Assembly (NCBI RefSeq): GCF_003012915.1 | Contig: NZ_CP027770.1 | Span: 1,674,001-1,738,000 of the forward strand | Length of the DNA stretch: 64,000 nucleotides | Origin: Staphylococcus felis | Lineage (GTDB): Bacteria; Bacillota; Bacilli; Staphylococcales; Staphylococcaceae | Reading direction: 5' to 3' | Shown here: positions 9,665 through 17,944 of the stretch, in pieces | How the letters are laid out: each line of letters opens with the position of its first letter | Numbering within the stretch: the first letter of the stretch is position 1 | The notes under the pieces: model-generated | Seen by the model: only the letters and a program-made list of their open reading frames with translations | Database searches by the model: none | Told to the model about the DNA's origin: nothing | Position numbers and translations under genes: made by a program

Positions 9665-10098
9665 TATATTGATGTTGTACTGGATACCTCAACTTTCGCG
9701 ACTTAAAAAGGGGTCATCGAAGTTCAATTCTGACTGCTCAACAGAATCCTTGCAGTTTTGTAAAATTTAAGAAGTGATTTTACGTGTGGGTTGCGTTCTG
9801 TGCGAAGTCTAAACACAATTTCAATACGCGTATGCATCTCTTTTATAGTAAGTAAGGCCTTTATTTGAGAATGTAAGGCATGTAGAACAATCTTTAAACG
9901 CATATACGACCTCACTTAAAGATGTTTTAAATGCAGTGCTGTTGTCTTCATTCCAAGATGAGTAAAGGAAAACTTACTTTAATAGAGGTGCAATTTTTTG
10001 TGGAATTATTATTTAATAGGAATGTGGTATTGATGAGATAGGTACAAAGCGTCTATTTGAATGGATTGTTTAATATATATGTTTTATGCATATCATTT
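9665..10098. other. Gene-poor stretch, possibly with a decayed transposase
   Basis: No convincing intact gene is present. On the reverse strand, frames around 9724-9960 read as broken pieces (a segment with DCSTC, and LLKFYKTARILLSS in another frame) that faintly recall the C-terminus of an IS1182-type transposase. They are followed by GGTATCCAGTACA, which could be an old IS end. The resemblance is from memory and weak. A 63-codon reverse ORF (9724-9915) has no ribosome site and is probably not translated. Confidence 0.25.
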
Positions 10099-10107
10099 TG
10101 TTATAAT
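10099..10107 (+). promoter_or_regulatory. Extended -10 promoter of rsgA
   Basis: TGTTATAAT (extended -10) lies 37 bp before the rsgA start. No good -35 is visible, as is common for extended -10 promoters. Confidence 0.5.
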
Positions 10108-10143
10108 AGGTACGTATCATGACAATAAAAAAGAGGTGTGAGT

Positions 10144-11019
10144 TTGAAAACAGGTCAAATTATTAGATCTTTAAGTGGCGTATATCGCATTGATGTAGAT
10201 GGAACAATGTACGACGCTAAACCTAGAGGACTATTTAGAAAAAAGCAAATAACCCCAATCGTCGGTGATATTGTCGATATAGATGTTGAAACATATACAT
10301 CAGGCTACATTCAACACATACACGAGCGACGTAATGAACTAAAAAGACCGCCAGTCAGTAATATTGATTTATTAGTCATTGTGATGAGCGCGGTAGAACC
10401 TGATTTTTCGACGCAGTTATTGGATCGATTTTTAGTGATTGCACATTCTTATGGGTTAACGCCACGTATCGTGATTACCAAGAAAGATTTAATATCTGAA
10501 TCGAAACATCAAGATATTCAAAATCTATTATCTGTTTATGAACTCATAGGTTATCAAACCCAATTTATTGGGATTGGTGATGATATATCAGAAATCGTCC
10601 AGGAATGGGAGCCTGGACTTGCCGTTTTGAGTGGTCAATCAGGTGTTGGGAAGTCCACATTAATTAATCATTATCGTCCAGACCTTCATTTAGAAACAAA
10701 TGCAATATCGCAATCATTGAATCGAGGGAAACATACGACAAGACATGTTGAATTATTTCAAAGAGAGCACGGCTTTATAGCTGACACGCCAGGATTTAGT
10801 GCGTTAGATTTTTCGCATATCGAAAAAGAAGATTTGCGAGATTATTTTTTAGAGATGAGTCAAACTGGCCAAGATTGTAAGTTTAGGAATTGTTATCATA
10901 TGAATGAGCCTAAATGTGCTGTAAAACAAAAAGTACAAGACAACCAAATTGCTGAATTCCGTTATGAACATTATGTTCAATTATACAATGAAATTTCAAA
11001 TCGAAAGGTACGATACTAA
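10144..11019 (+). CDS. rsgA: Ribosome small-subunit GTPase RsgA
   Basis: 291 aa from TTG, spaced correctly after AGAGGTG; a GTG at 10138 is in frame but too close to the ribosome site. RsgA is a circularly permuted GTPase that checks late 30S assembly. An N-terminal OB fold is followed by the permuted GTPase order: TKKD (G4) near residue 114, [13 protein letters not shown] (G1) near 163 and DTPG (G3) near 214. A C-terminal zinc motif ([14 protein letters not shown], from ~245) completes it. It is followed without a gap by rpe. The cluster rsgA-rpe-thiN is the standard Bacillales order. Confidence 0.96.
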   Translation: MKTGQIIRSLSGVYRIDVDGTMYDAKPRGLFRKKQITPIVGDIVDIDVETYTSGYIQHIHERRNELKRPPVSNIDLLVIVMSAVEPDFSTQLLDRFLVIAHSYGLTPRIVITKKDLISESKHQDIQNLLSVYELIGYQTQFIGIGDDISEIVQEWEPGLAVLSGQSGVGKSTLINHYRPDLHLETNAISQSLNRGKHTTRHVELFQREHGFIADTPGFSALDFSHIEKEDLRDYFLEMSQTGQDCKFRNCYHMNEPKCAVKQKVQDNQIAEFRYEHYVQLYNEISNRKVRY

Positions 11020-11670
11020 ATGACAGAAGTATATCCCTCATTATTATCAGCAGATTTTTTGAATCTCAACAAAGAATTGGCGCAACTTGAAGCATCGGGT
11101 GTAGATGGTTTGCACTTTGATGTTATGGATGGGCAATTTGTACCCAATATTTCAATTGGCTTTCCAATCCTTGAAGCGATTCGACCTCACACGACATTAC
11201 CGATAGATGTTCATTTAATGATTTCATCTCCAGAGGATTATATCGATATGTTTTGTAAAAAAGGAGCAAACAAGCTCTCTGTTCACATAGAAGCGACACC
11301 GCACATTCACCGTGCAATTCAAAAAATAAAAGCGCATGACGTTGAAGCGGGTGTAGTTATTAATCCAGGTACGCCAGTTGATGCTATTGATTCTATTCTA
11401 CATGATGTTGACTATGTTTTAGTGATGTCTGTTAATCCTGGCTTTGGTGGACAAGTGTTTATCAAGCATACTTTAGAAAAAATTAAACAACTTTCAATCC
11501 TTAGACAAAAACATCAGCTTTCATTTAAAATTGAAGTTGATGGTGGTATCAATGCCGATACATCAACTCAAGTGATAGAGGCTGGCGCAGATTGGTTAGT
11601 TGCTGGATCATATTTCTTTAGTCAAACGAATTATCAAGAGGCTGTGAATATATTAAAGAGTGGGGAGTAA
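11020..11670 (+). CDS. rpe: Ribulose-phosphate 3-epimerase
   Basis: 216 aa TIM-barrel enzyme interconverting ribulose-5-P and xylulose-5-P in the pentose phosphate pathway. Family signatures are SLLSADFLNL at the N-terminus, HFDVMDGQFVPNISIG (~33-48) with a catalytic Asp and metal ligands, MSVNPGFGGQ (~137) and EVDGGIN (~174) with the second catalytic Asp. It directly abuts rsgA and ends 3 bp before thiN. Confidence 0.96.
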   Translation: MTEVYPSLLSADFLNLNKELAQLEASGVDGLHFDVMDGQFVPNISIGFPILEAIRPHTTLPIDVHLMISSPEDYIDMFCKKGANKLSVHIEATPHIHRAIQKIKAHDVEAGVVINPGTPVDAIDSILHDVDYVLVMSVNPGFGGQVFIKHTLEKIKQLSILRQKHQLSFKIEVDGGINADTSTQVIEAGADWLVAGSYFFSQTNYQEAVNILKSGE

Positions 11671-11673
11671 TTC

Positions 11674-12309
11674 ATGAAAAAAAGTATTCATTTGTTATGT
11701 AGCCGACGTCAATTACCGAAAAGCATTCTTTCAAGAAAAGTAAATGAAAACTGGGCAGGTGTCGATAGCGGAACAATTGCATTACTTGAAGCGAATATTC
11801 AACCCAAATTTGCAGTTGGCGATTTTGACTCCATTTCAGCTCAAGAGCGAGCATGGATTAATGAACGTATAAATATTAATCCGGAACCTGCTGAAAAAGC
11901 GGATACGGACCTTGCAATCGCAGTTAATAAAGCAGTTAATATGGGATACCAGACGATAAAAATTTATGGTGCTACTGGTGCGAGATTAGATCATTTCATG
12001 GGAGCAATGCAACTTCTTAAGTATCCTCATTATCAATCATTAAAGATTCAGATTATTGATGATAAGAATGTCATTGAATTGTTAACACCAGGTGTATATA
12101 AAAAAAGACACAAAAAGATGTATGATTACATCTCTTTTATCCCAACTTCTGATGAGGTGATTTTGTCGTTAAGTGGTTTTAAGTATGATTTGCATCATGA
12201 AGTGTTGTGCGAAGGTTCAACGTTAACCATTTCAAACGAATTTGAAAGTCATTATGGGGTCATTGAGGTGCATAAGGGACTAGTTTATCAGATTCGTAGT
12301 CGAGATTAA
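11674..12309 (+). CDS. thiN: Thiamine pyrophosphokinase
   Basis: 211 aa. It converts thiamine plus ATP into thiamine diphosphate. VDSGTIALL and VGDFDSIS near residues 30-52 carry the metal-binding acidic residues. KADTDLAIAV and GATGARLDHFMG complete the active site. The C-terminal beta-rich domain binds thiamine. It is the last gene of the rsgA-rpe-thiN operon. No clear hairpin terminator directly follows; the next structure is the broken intergenic repeat at 12388. Confidence 0.95.
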   Translation: MKKSIHLLCSRRQLPKSILSRKVNENWAGVDSGTIALLEANIQPKFAVGDFDSISAQERAWINERININPEPAEKADTDLAIAVNKAVNMGYQTIKIYGATGARLDHFMGAMQLLKYPHYQSLKIQIIDDKNVIELLTPGVYKKRHKKMYDYISFIPTSDEVILSLSGFKYDLHHEVLCEGSTLTISNEFESHYGVIEVHKGLVYQIRSRD

Positions 12310-12461
12310 ATGTTGACTTAAAGCATGTAGAGAGAAAAATAAACGAAATGATTGATTCGTATTATTTTATAGATTATAGCTTGAAGAGGCTAGGACATCA
12401 ATCCCAAAATAAATAGCGCTAAGATGATTTTTGTACTGAACCCCAAAAGTTGTACTTTGGT

Positions 12462-13307
12462 TTAGTATACAATTTCAAAGGTTTGTTTCCTATATTGTGT
12501 AGGAGACAAGCCTTTTAATTTTGCTTTAATTCTTGTATTGTTATAAAAATTGATATATTTATGAATTGATTGTTCTAATTCTTGGAATGTTTCAAATGAT
12601 TGTCCATAATACATTTCTTGCTTTAATAACCCAAAGAAGTTTTCCATTGAGGCATTATCTAAGCAATTGCCTTTTCTAGACATACTTTGAAATACATCAT
12701 GTTCTTTTAATGACTCAATATAGTTTCTATTTTGATAATGCCATCCTTGATCTGAATGAATTGTCATTCGATAAAAAAGTTGCGGTCTCATTGCTAGTAA
12801 TTCAGTTAAAGGTTCAATAACAATATCTATAGTAGGACGCTTTGATATACGATAACTTAAGATTTCCAAGTTATATAAGTCCATAAAAGGTGATAAATAG
12901 GCCTTTGTTCCATCGCGTAATTTAAATTCTGTAATGTCTGTAACCACTTTTTGATAAGGTCGATCTGTATTAAAACGACGTTTTAATATATTTTTAGCTA
13001 CTTTACCTATAGTTCCTCTATAAGAATTGTATTTTCTTGTTTTATGCTTAAATTTCGTACATGTTAAATGGTGTTCTTTCATAATTCGTCTTACTTTCTT
13101 ATGATTGACTGTCATTCCTTTATTAGCCAATGCTTGAGTAACTCGACGATAACCATAAGTATAATCACTTTCTTTACAAATTTGCTTAATAGATTCAACT
13201 ATATCTATATCTTTTTTAGGTTTTTTGAAACGTTCAAGCCAGTAGTAGTACACGGATTTAGCTATTTCTGTAACTTCAAACAGAAGGCTTAACCCAAATT
13301 GATACAT
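12462..13307 (-). CDS. IS3-family transposase, OrfB (DDE catalytic part)
   Basis: About 281 aa are shown from the first ATG; the frame is open up to the end of orfA. The domain has an HTH_21-like start (YGYRRVTQAL) and an integrase core. The DDE residues are visible: Asp in VVTDITEFKL, Asp in IHSDQGWHYQ, and Glu in NASMENFFGLLKQE. In this family OrfB is made as an OrfAB fusion by -1 frameshifting near the orfA stop (13331). The sequence there is GAAAAAG followed by TAA, one A short of the usual AAAAAAG. All catalytic residues are intact, but expression is doubtful given the missing left end. Confidence 0.9.
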   Translation of the reverse strand: MYQFGLSLLFEVTEIAKSVYYYWLERFKKPKKDIDIVESIKQICKESDYTYGYRRVTQALANKGMTVNHKKVRRIMKEHHLTCTKFKHKTRKYNSYRGTIGKVAKNILKRRFNTDRPYQKVVTDITEFKLRDGTKAYLSPFMDLYNLEILSYRISKRPTIDIVIEPLTELLAMRPQLFYRMTIHSDQGWHYQNRNYIESLKEHDVFQSMSRKGNCLDNASMENFFGLLKQEMYYGQSFETFQELEQSIHKYINFYNNTRIKAKLKGLSPTQYRKQTFEIVY

Positions 13308-13330
13308 TTCATGTAATTCTTTAATGACCT

Positions 13331-13873
13331 TTACTTTTTCGGATGTTTGCTTCCGTAATGTTGGGTCAAGCGTTGTAACTTTTTTTGATAAGCGATACCT
13401 GCTTTCAACATTTCATTTTCATTTCTAAGTCTTTCTAATTCTTCGCGTTCATCTTCTTTTAATGGTAAATGATTATCTGGTTTAACTTTTGTCTGCTTTC
13501 TTTTCATTTTAGAAGGACGTCCTCTCTGTTTATTGTCTAAACCGAGAATACCTTCTTCATTAAATTTACGCTGCCAAACGGCTAACATAGCTGGATTAGA
13601 AATTTTAAAGTGATTGGCTGTTTCTCGATAAGACAATTTATTTTCTTGTCTAAATCTTAAAACAGATACTTTAAAATCTCTAGTATATTCTTTATTCTGC
13701 AATTTTTTATCTAATCCTTTTGGTCCAAATTCCAAATACTGGTTAACCCATCTTTGAAGTATAGAATAATGAGATATACTATATTTTTTAGCTAATTTCT
13801 CATATCCTAAACTACTATTTAAATATTCCTGAACTATTTTTAACTTGATTTCAAATTTATAATGTTTACCCAT
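13331..13873 (-). CDS. IS3-family transposase, OrfA (helix-turn-helix part)
   Basis: 180 aa. It carries two HTH-like segments (YEKLAKKYSISHYSILQRWV near residue 24 and YRETANHFKISNPAMLAVWQ near 81) for end recognition, and a C-terminal coiled-coil/leucine-zipper region (ELERLRNENEMLKAGIAYQK). The start codon is the first base triplet of the element; host repeat DNA lies directly upstream with no ribosome site. Read on, it can enter the OrfB frame by a -1 slip at GAAAAAG. Confidence 0.88.
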   Translation of the reverse strand: MGKHYKFEIKLKIVQEYLNSSLGYEKLAKKYSISHYSILQRWVNQYLEFGPKGLDKKLQNKEYTRDFKVSVLRFRQENKLSYRETANHFKISNPAMLAVWQRKFNEEGILGLDNKQRGRPSKMKRKQTKVKPDNHLPLKEDEREELERLRNENEMLKAGIAYQKKLQRLTQHYGSKHPKK

Positions 13874-14018
13874 AAAAATGCGTCTTAGCGCTTCTTTTTA
13901 TGATGTGACTTCGCTTTCAGGAGGAACAACCTCAGGAGTCTCGTCATCAATACTTTGTACGTGATGAAAATCTGTCGTTCTGAGGAATCGTCCATACATA
14001 TATTTACTGAGTTATTTT

Positions 14019-14317
14019 ACCTCTCAGTCAAATTGGACTGGTTTCATTAAATTAAGGCGTTATGCAATAATGGATTGCTTAACGCCTTTTTCGTTGTGTC
14101 ATCATAAAGTCTTGAACATTAATGCCTCTTTTAATACGACATAAATCAGTAAAATTGAGTTGGTAAAACATATTTTATAACTTAGGGGTGTGAATAAATA
14201 TAGTAAATTTGATTGATTCCTAAGCCGAGACTTCTGAGGCGCCTAGAAAAGCGAGGCTTTATGGAACAATCAAATAAATGAAATTATTTATACACCAGTC
14301 CGATTTACTATAGAACC
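14019..14317. mobile_element. 299-bp MITE, copy 2 (8-bp target duplication)
   Basis: It has the same length and layout as copies 1 and 3. The flanking direct repeat is GTTATTTT (14011-14018 and 14318-14325). The first two bases are AC rather than GG, so the left tip is mutated and this copy may no longer be mobile. It sits inside the right terminus of the family-B repeat. Its internal reverse ORF spans 14079-14171. Confidence 0.9.
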
Positions 14318-14357
14318 GTTATTTTGTCTTAGATGCTTCAAAGTTACATTTAAAATC

Positions 14358-14402
14358 AAAAAAAGACAAACCTTCTTATTTCAATAAGATTGGTTTGTCT
14401 AA
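14358..14402 (-). terminator. Intrinsic terminator of rpmB
   Basis: On the reverse strand, AGACAAACC-AATCTTATT pairs with AATAAGAAGG-TTTGTCT and is followed by a T-run. Confidence 0.9.
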
Positions 14403-14453
14403 AAGTTAAACGAAATCTTCCACATAAAGATTCCGTTTATATCGATAACTGAA

Positions 14454-14642
14454 TTATACACGAGTAACTTTACCTGATTTTAAAGCACGTGCTGAAACCC
14501 AAACTTTTTTAGGTTTACCATCAACAAGAATTCTAACTTTTTGTAAGTTAGCATTCCAACGACGCTTAGTCGAGTTTAAAGCGTGTGAACGTCTGTTACC
14601 TGTTGAAGCTTTACGTCCTGTTACGAAACATTCTTTACCCAT
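14454..14642 (-). CDS. rpmB: 50S ribosomal protein L28
   Basis: 62 aa, starting [20 protein letters not shown]. There are two consecutive ATGs; the second, at 14642, gives the normal family length and sits seven bases after AAAGGAGG. L28 is a small basic protein of the large subunit. The gene stands alone on the reverse strand with its own promoter and terminator, divergent from yloU, as in other Bacillales. Confidence 0.97.
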   Translation of the reverse strand: MGKECFVTGRKASTGNRRSHALNSTKRRWNANLQKVRILVDGKPKKVWVSARALKSGKVTRV

Positions 14643-14695
14643 CATCGTACCTCCTTTAAGAAATACAAATACACTTTGCTACTACATACTAACGT

Positions 14696-14724
14696 AATAT
14701 ACCATAAAGGAGACAGTTGTGCAA
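14696..14724 (-). promoter_or_regulatory. Promoter of rpmB
   Basis: On the reverse strand, TTGCAC (14719-14724), a 17-bp spacer and TATATT (14696-14701), ~55 bp before rpmB. Confidence 0.7.
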
Positions 14725-14754
14725 TGGAAATTTACTGTGATTTTTAGAAATGTC

Positions 14755-14783
14755 TTTGTGATGACAGTATTTTCTGTTATAAT
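14755..14783 (+). promoter_or_regulatory. Promoter of yloU-fakA
   Basis: TTTGTG (14755-14760), a 17-bp spacer and extended -10 TGTTATAAT (TATAAT at 14778-14783). It implies a ~200-nt leader before yloU. I see no clear riboswitch in that leader. Confidence 0.6.
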
Positions 14784-14989
14784 TTACAATTGTGATTATA
14801 TACTTTAATTGTAGCTATTCTATTCACATCTTAAAAGTGATACGTTGAACAAACATAATATGAGTTTCATTTTGGCACACAGTATTATAAAATATTGTAA
14901 TATAGTGAAATATGAACAGACTTTAATGAATTTACCAAATAAATACTAACGAAACACGTAGAGACTCATATAGTGAGGAGGCAATTGTG

Positions 14990-15364
14990 ATGACATTGGA
15001 AATTACAAATGATTATGGCAGTATTGATATATCAAATGAAGTGATTGCATCTGTAGTTGGAGGAAAGGCTGTTGAATGTTATGGCATCGTGGGTATGGCG
15101 TCACGACAACAAGTAAGAGATGGTATTGCAGAAATATTAGGACATGAAAACTATGCTAAAGGCATTGTAGTACGGGAGAACGATGGTATATTAGACGTTG
15201 ATATGTATATCATTGTTAGTTATGGTGTTAAAATTTCTGAAGTTGCTCAAAATGTTCAGTCTACTGTGAAATATACATTAGAGCACACACTTAAACTTAC
15301 TGTAAATTCTGTGAATATATTCGTACAAGGTGTACGTTTCAATCATGACAAGAAGGATAAATAG
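14990..15364 (+). CDS. yloU: Asp23/YloU-family envelope stress response protein
   Basis: 124 aa, from the ATG after GAGGAG; a GTG one codon earlier is also possible. The family is DUF322/Asp23, small proteins that form membrane-associated assemblies. The central VGGKAVECYGIVGMAS is the family signature, and VDMYIIVSYGVKISEVAQ follows. It is co-transcribed with fakA (12-bp gap), a conserved pairing in Firmicutes. The exact role of this paralogue is unknown. Confidence 0.9.
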   Translation: MTLEITNDYGSIDISNEVIASVVGGKAVECYGIVGMASRQQVRDGIAEILGHENYAKGIVVRENDGILDVDMYIIVSYGVKISEVAQNVQSTVKYTLEHTLKLTVNSVNIFVQGVRFNHDKKDK

Positions 15365-15376
15365 GAGGACGTTTGC

Positions 15377-17041
15377 ATGATTACGAAAATCAACGGTAAT
15401 TTGTTTGCCGAAATGATTATACAAGGGGCTCAAAATTTATCAAATAATGCAGATATGGTTGATGCATTAAATGTATATCCAGTACCAGATGGCGATACTG
15501 GAACAAATATGAACCTTTCAATGACATCAGGAAGAGACGAAGTACAAAACAATCCTTCTAGTCATATTGGTCAATTAGGTAAAGTCTTTTCAAAAGGACT
15601 ACTTATGGGAGCTCGTGGGAATTCAGGTGTTATTTTATCTCAAATTTTTAGAGGCTTTTCAAAAGCATTAGAAGAATACAGTGAAATAGATGCAAAACAA
15701 TTTGCACAAAGCTTTGATGCGGGAGTTCAAACGGCATATAAAGCTGTGATGAAGCCTGTTGAAGGGACTATTTTAACAGTAGCTAAAGATGCAGGTAAAG
15801 TAGCTGTCGAAAAAGCAGAAGAAACGAATGATTGTTTAGAAATTATGGAAGCAGTTTATGAAGCGGCTCAAAAATCTCTCGATAACACGCCTAATTTATT
15901 ACCTGTTTTAAAGGAAGTAGGCGTTGTAGATAGTGGGGGTAAAGGTCTGACACTTGTGTATGAAGGTTTCCTTAAAGCGATGAAAGGTGAAACGATAGCA
16001 GCGCAAACACCTAAAGTAGACACAGAAACATTATTTAATGATGAACATGACTTTCACGGTGTTATTAATACTGAGGACATCGTATACGGCTATTGTACTG
16101 AGATGATGGTACGTTTCCAATCTGATAAAAAACCATTCAACGAAGCGGATTTTAGAGAGGCGATGAGTCAGTTTGGCGATTCTTTATTAGTCATCAGTGA
16201 TGATGAAATCGTAAAAGTTCATGTGCACACTGAAACACCTGGTAAAGTATTCACATTTGGACAAGAATTCGGGGAACTGATTAAAGTTAAAGCAGAAAAT
16301 ATGCGTGAACAACATCGTGAAGTGTTACGAAAAGAACGTTCTCACCAATCTAAAGGAGAACCTAAAACACAATCAAAGAATGATGTTGAAACAGCTATTA
16401 TCACCATTTCAATGGGTGAGGGTATATCTGAACTTTTCAAATCAATGGGTGCGACTCATGTCATTAATGGGGGGCAAACCATGAACCCATCAACTGAGGA
16501 TATTGTCAATGTAATCAATGAGAGTGGTTGCAAACGTGCAATTATTTTACCAAATAATAAGAACATTCAAATGGCGAGTCAACAAGCAACTGAAATAGTA
16601 GATATTGAAGCAGTTGTCGTGCCTACGAAGACTGTACCACAAGGTATTGCTGCGATGTTCCATTATGATCAACAAGCGAGTCTTGAAACAAATCATGAAG
16701 TGATGACATCTGCACTAGCAGACGTTCAATCAGGTTCAATGACTTATGCAGTTCGAGATACTAAAATAGACGGCATTAATATCGAAAAAGATGCTTTTAT
16801 GGGACTTGTTGAAGACAAAATAGTAGTAAGCGATCGTGACCCAAATATCGTTCTTCAAAAGACATTAGATACGATGTTAAAGAGTGACAGTGAAATTTTA
16901 ACAGTGATTGTTGGAGAAGAAGCTGAGCAATCTCAAATTGATTGGATAGAGTCATATGTTGATGAGCATTATGATGAAGTCGAGGTTGAGATTCAAAATG
17001 GACATCAACCCATTTATCCATTTTTATTTGCTGTTGAATAG
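15377..17041 (+). CDS. fakA: Fatty acid kinase catalytic subunit FakA
   Basis: 554 aa. FakA phosphorylates fatty acids bound to a FakB protein, feeding exogenous fatty acids to PlsX/PlsY. The N-terminal DhaL-like kinase domain (~1-200) has the metal/ATP motif [13 protein letters not shown] (~34) and [12 protein letters not shown] (~79). A middle domain with [10 protein letters not shown] (~278) and a C-terminal domain rich in conserved SMGEGISE and [12 protein letters not shown] complete it. FakB subunits are not in the window. Its position just upstream of the FapR regulon genes fits lipid metabolism. It is a few residues longer than the 548 aa I recall for S. aureus. Confidence 0.95.
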   Translation: MITKINGNLFAEMIIQGAQNLSNNADMVDALNVYPVPDGDTGTNMNLSMTSGRDEVQNNPSSHIGQLGKVFSKGLLMGARGNSGVILSQIFRGFSKALEEYSEIDAKQFAQSFDAGVQTAYKAVMKPVEGTILTVAKDAGKVAVEKAEETNDCLEIMEAVYEAAQKSLDNTPNLLPVLKEVGVVDSGGKGLTLVYEGFLKAMKGETIAAQTPKVDTETLFNDEHDFHGVINTEDIVYGYCTEMMVRFQSDKKPFNEADFREAMSQFGDSLLVISDDEIVKVHVHTETPGKVFTFGQEFGELIKVKAENMREQHREVLRKERSHQSKGEPKTQSKNDVETAIITISMGEGISELFKSMGATHVINGGQTMNPSTEDIVNVINESGCKRAIILPNNKNIQMASQQATEIVDIEAVVVPTKTVPQGIAAMFHYDQQASLETNHEVMTSALADVQSGSMTYAVRDTKIDGINIEKDAFMGLVEDKIVVSDRDPNIVLQKTLDTMLKSDSEILTVIVGEEAEQSQIDWIESYVDEHYDEVEVEIQNGHQPIYPFLFAVE

Positions 17042-17055
17042 TTGATAACAAAGAT

Positions 17056-17130
17056 GCACAGATGTGTTCTAGTATCATTTAAGGTTTGAATGAAGCTGAG
17101 ATGATACGAGCATTAAATCTGTGCTTTTTT
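17056..17130 (+). terminator. Intrinsic terminator after fakA
   Basis: GCACAGAT...GTATCAT pairs with ATGATAC...ATCTGTGC, followed by TTTTTT. Confidence 0.85.
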
Positions 17131-17200
17131 AATGTAAAAAAGGGTATACCTTAAATAATAAAAATTGATAAATGATAAATTGCAATCATTTTTCATAATA

Positions 17201-17229
17201 TTTATTAAAATTTTATCAATTGCTATAAT
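17201..17229 (+). promoter_or_regulatory. Promoter of sdaAB-sdaAA
   Basis: TTTATT (17201-17206), a 17-bp spacer and extended -10 TGCTATAAT (TATAAT at 17224-17229), 36 bp before sdaAB. Confidence 0.6.
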
Positions 17230-17265
17230 AGATTTGATGATGTGTTATAAACAAGGGGGAGCAAA

Positions 17266-17931
17266 ATGAAATATAAAAGTGTTTTTGATATTATTGGACC
17301 AACGATGGTTGGACCTTCATCGTCACACACGGCAGGAGCTGTGAGGATTGGTCTAGTCGCTAAAGATTTATTTGGCGAAAAGCCAGAGCGTGTAGATATT
17401 TATTTATATGGTTCGTTTATGGAAACATATAAAGGCCACGGTACGGATGTTGCACTCGTAGGGGGACTTTTAGGATATGATACGGATGATGACCGAATCG
17501 AAAACAGTTTAGAAACAGCGAAAAGTGAAAATATTCGTGTCAACTTTATTGAAATGACTGAAGAACGTGCGCACCCTAATACTGCCATCATTGACATGAC
17601 TCGTGGCGAAAAGAATATTTCAGTCGAAGGGGTATCAATTGGTGGTGGCAAAATCGAAATTGTCGCTATTAATGGATTTGCTCTTGCGATAAGTGGCAAC
17701 TATCCGACACTACTCGTTTTCCACCAGGATACGTTTGGGACCATTGGAAAAGTCGCAAATATTATAGGTGATCATGGTATTAATGTTGGTAGTATGCAGG
17801 TTTCCCGCAAAGAAAAAGGAGACCAAGCATTGATGACATGTGAGCTCGATGATGATATTTCATCACAAACTCTCGATGAAATTCGGCAAGTGCCTGGTGT
17901 TGTAACGGTTTCTTTAATGGGAGATGCATAA
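17266..17931 (+). CDS. sdaAB: L-serine dehydratase, beta subunit
   Basis: 221 aa, after the ribosome site GGGGGAG. With the alpha subunit it deaminates L-serine to pyruvate and ammonia using a [4Fe-4S] cluster. GPTMVGPSSSHTAGAVRIG near residue 9 is the substrate-site signature. The C-terminal ACT domain (from ~145, TFGTIGKVANIIGDHGINVG) probably senses serine. sdaAA follows 13 bp after its stop. Confidence 0.95.
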   Translation: MKYKSVFDIIGPTMVGPSSSHTAGAVRIGLVAKDLFGEKPERVDIYLYGSFMETYKGHGTDVALVGGLLGYDTDDDRIENSLETAKSENIRVNFIEMTEERAHPNTAIIDMTRGEKNISVEGVSIGGGKIEIVAINGFALAISGNYPTLLVFHQDTFGTIGKVANIIGDHGINVGSMQVSRKEKGDQALMTCELDDDISSQTLDEIRQVPGVVTVSLMGDA

Positions 17932-17944
17932 TGGAGGGGAAGAT

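Larger units (their letters stand above)
12432..13873 (-). mobile_element. IS3-family (IS150-group) element lacking its left end
   Basis: It contains two reverse-strand ORFs, OrfA and OrfB. The end downstream of OrfB reads TGTACTGAACCCCAAAAGTT (12432-12451), a typical IS150-group inverted repeat. At the other side the family-B repeat resumes immediately after the OrfA start codon. The matching TGTACTG end, promoter and ribosome site (normally ~50 bp) are therefore missing, and no target duplication is visible. It is probably an immobile remnant with intact coding sequence. Confidence 0.88.
12388..14334. repeat. Intergenic repeat (family B), broken by an IS and a MITE
   Basis: The left piece (12388-12431, starting GGCTAGGACATCAATCCC) and the right piece (13874-14018) match the intact copy at 20891-21160. 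This includes the palindrome GCGCTAAGA...TCTTAGCGC and the segment TGACTTCGCTTTC...CAGGAGTC...GTCATCAATAC. The right terminus, TACTGAG-TTATTTT-GTCTTAG, continues across the MITE at 14019-14317 and corresponds to TACTGAGGTATTTATGTCTCAGCC of the intact copy. The palindrome loop holds the IS3-family element. From memory, GAGGCTGGGACATAAATCCC begins a common staphylococcal intergenic repeat. Confidence 0.8.

Noticed and set aside
9724-9915. 63-codon reverse ORF after the P450 gene
   Set aside because: It has no ribosome site, lies among broken frames and has no recognisable motif. Treated as part of a possible decayed element, not as a gene.
12462-13873. OrfA and OrfB as two independent genes or a frameshifted pseudogene
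   Set aside because: Two overlapping frames joined by a -1 slip are normal for IS3-family transposases, so the frame change itself is not damage.
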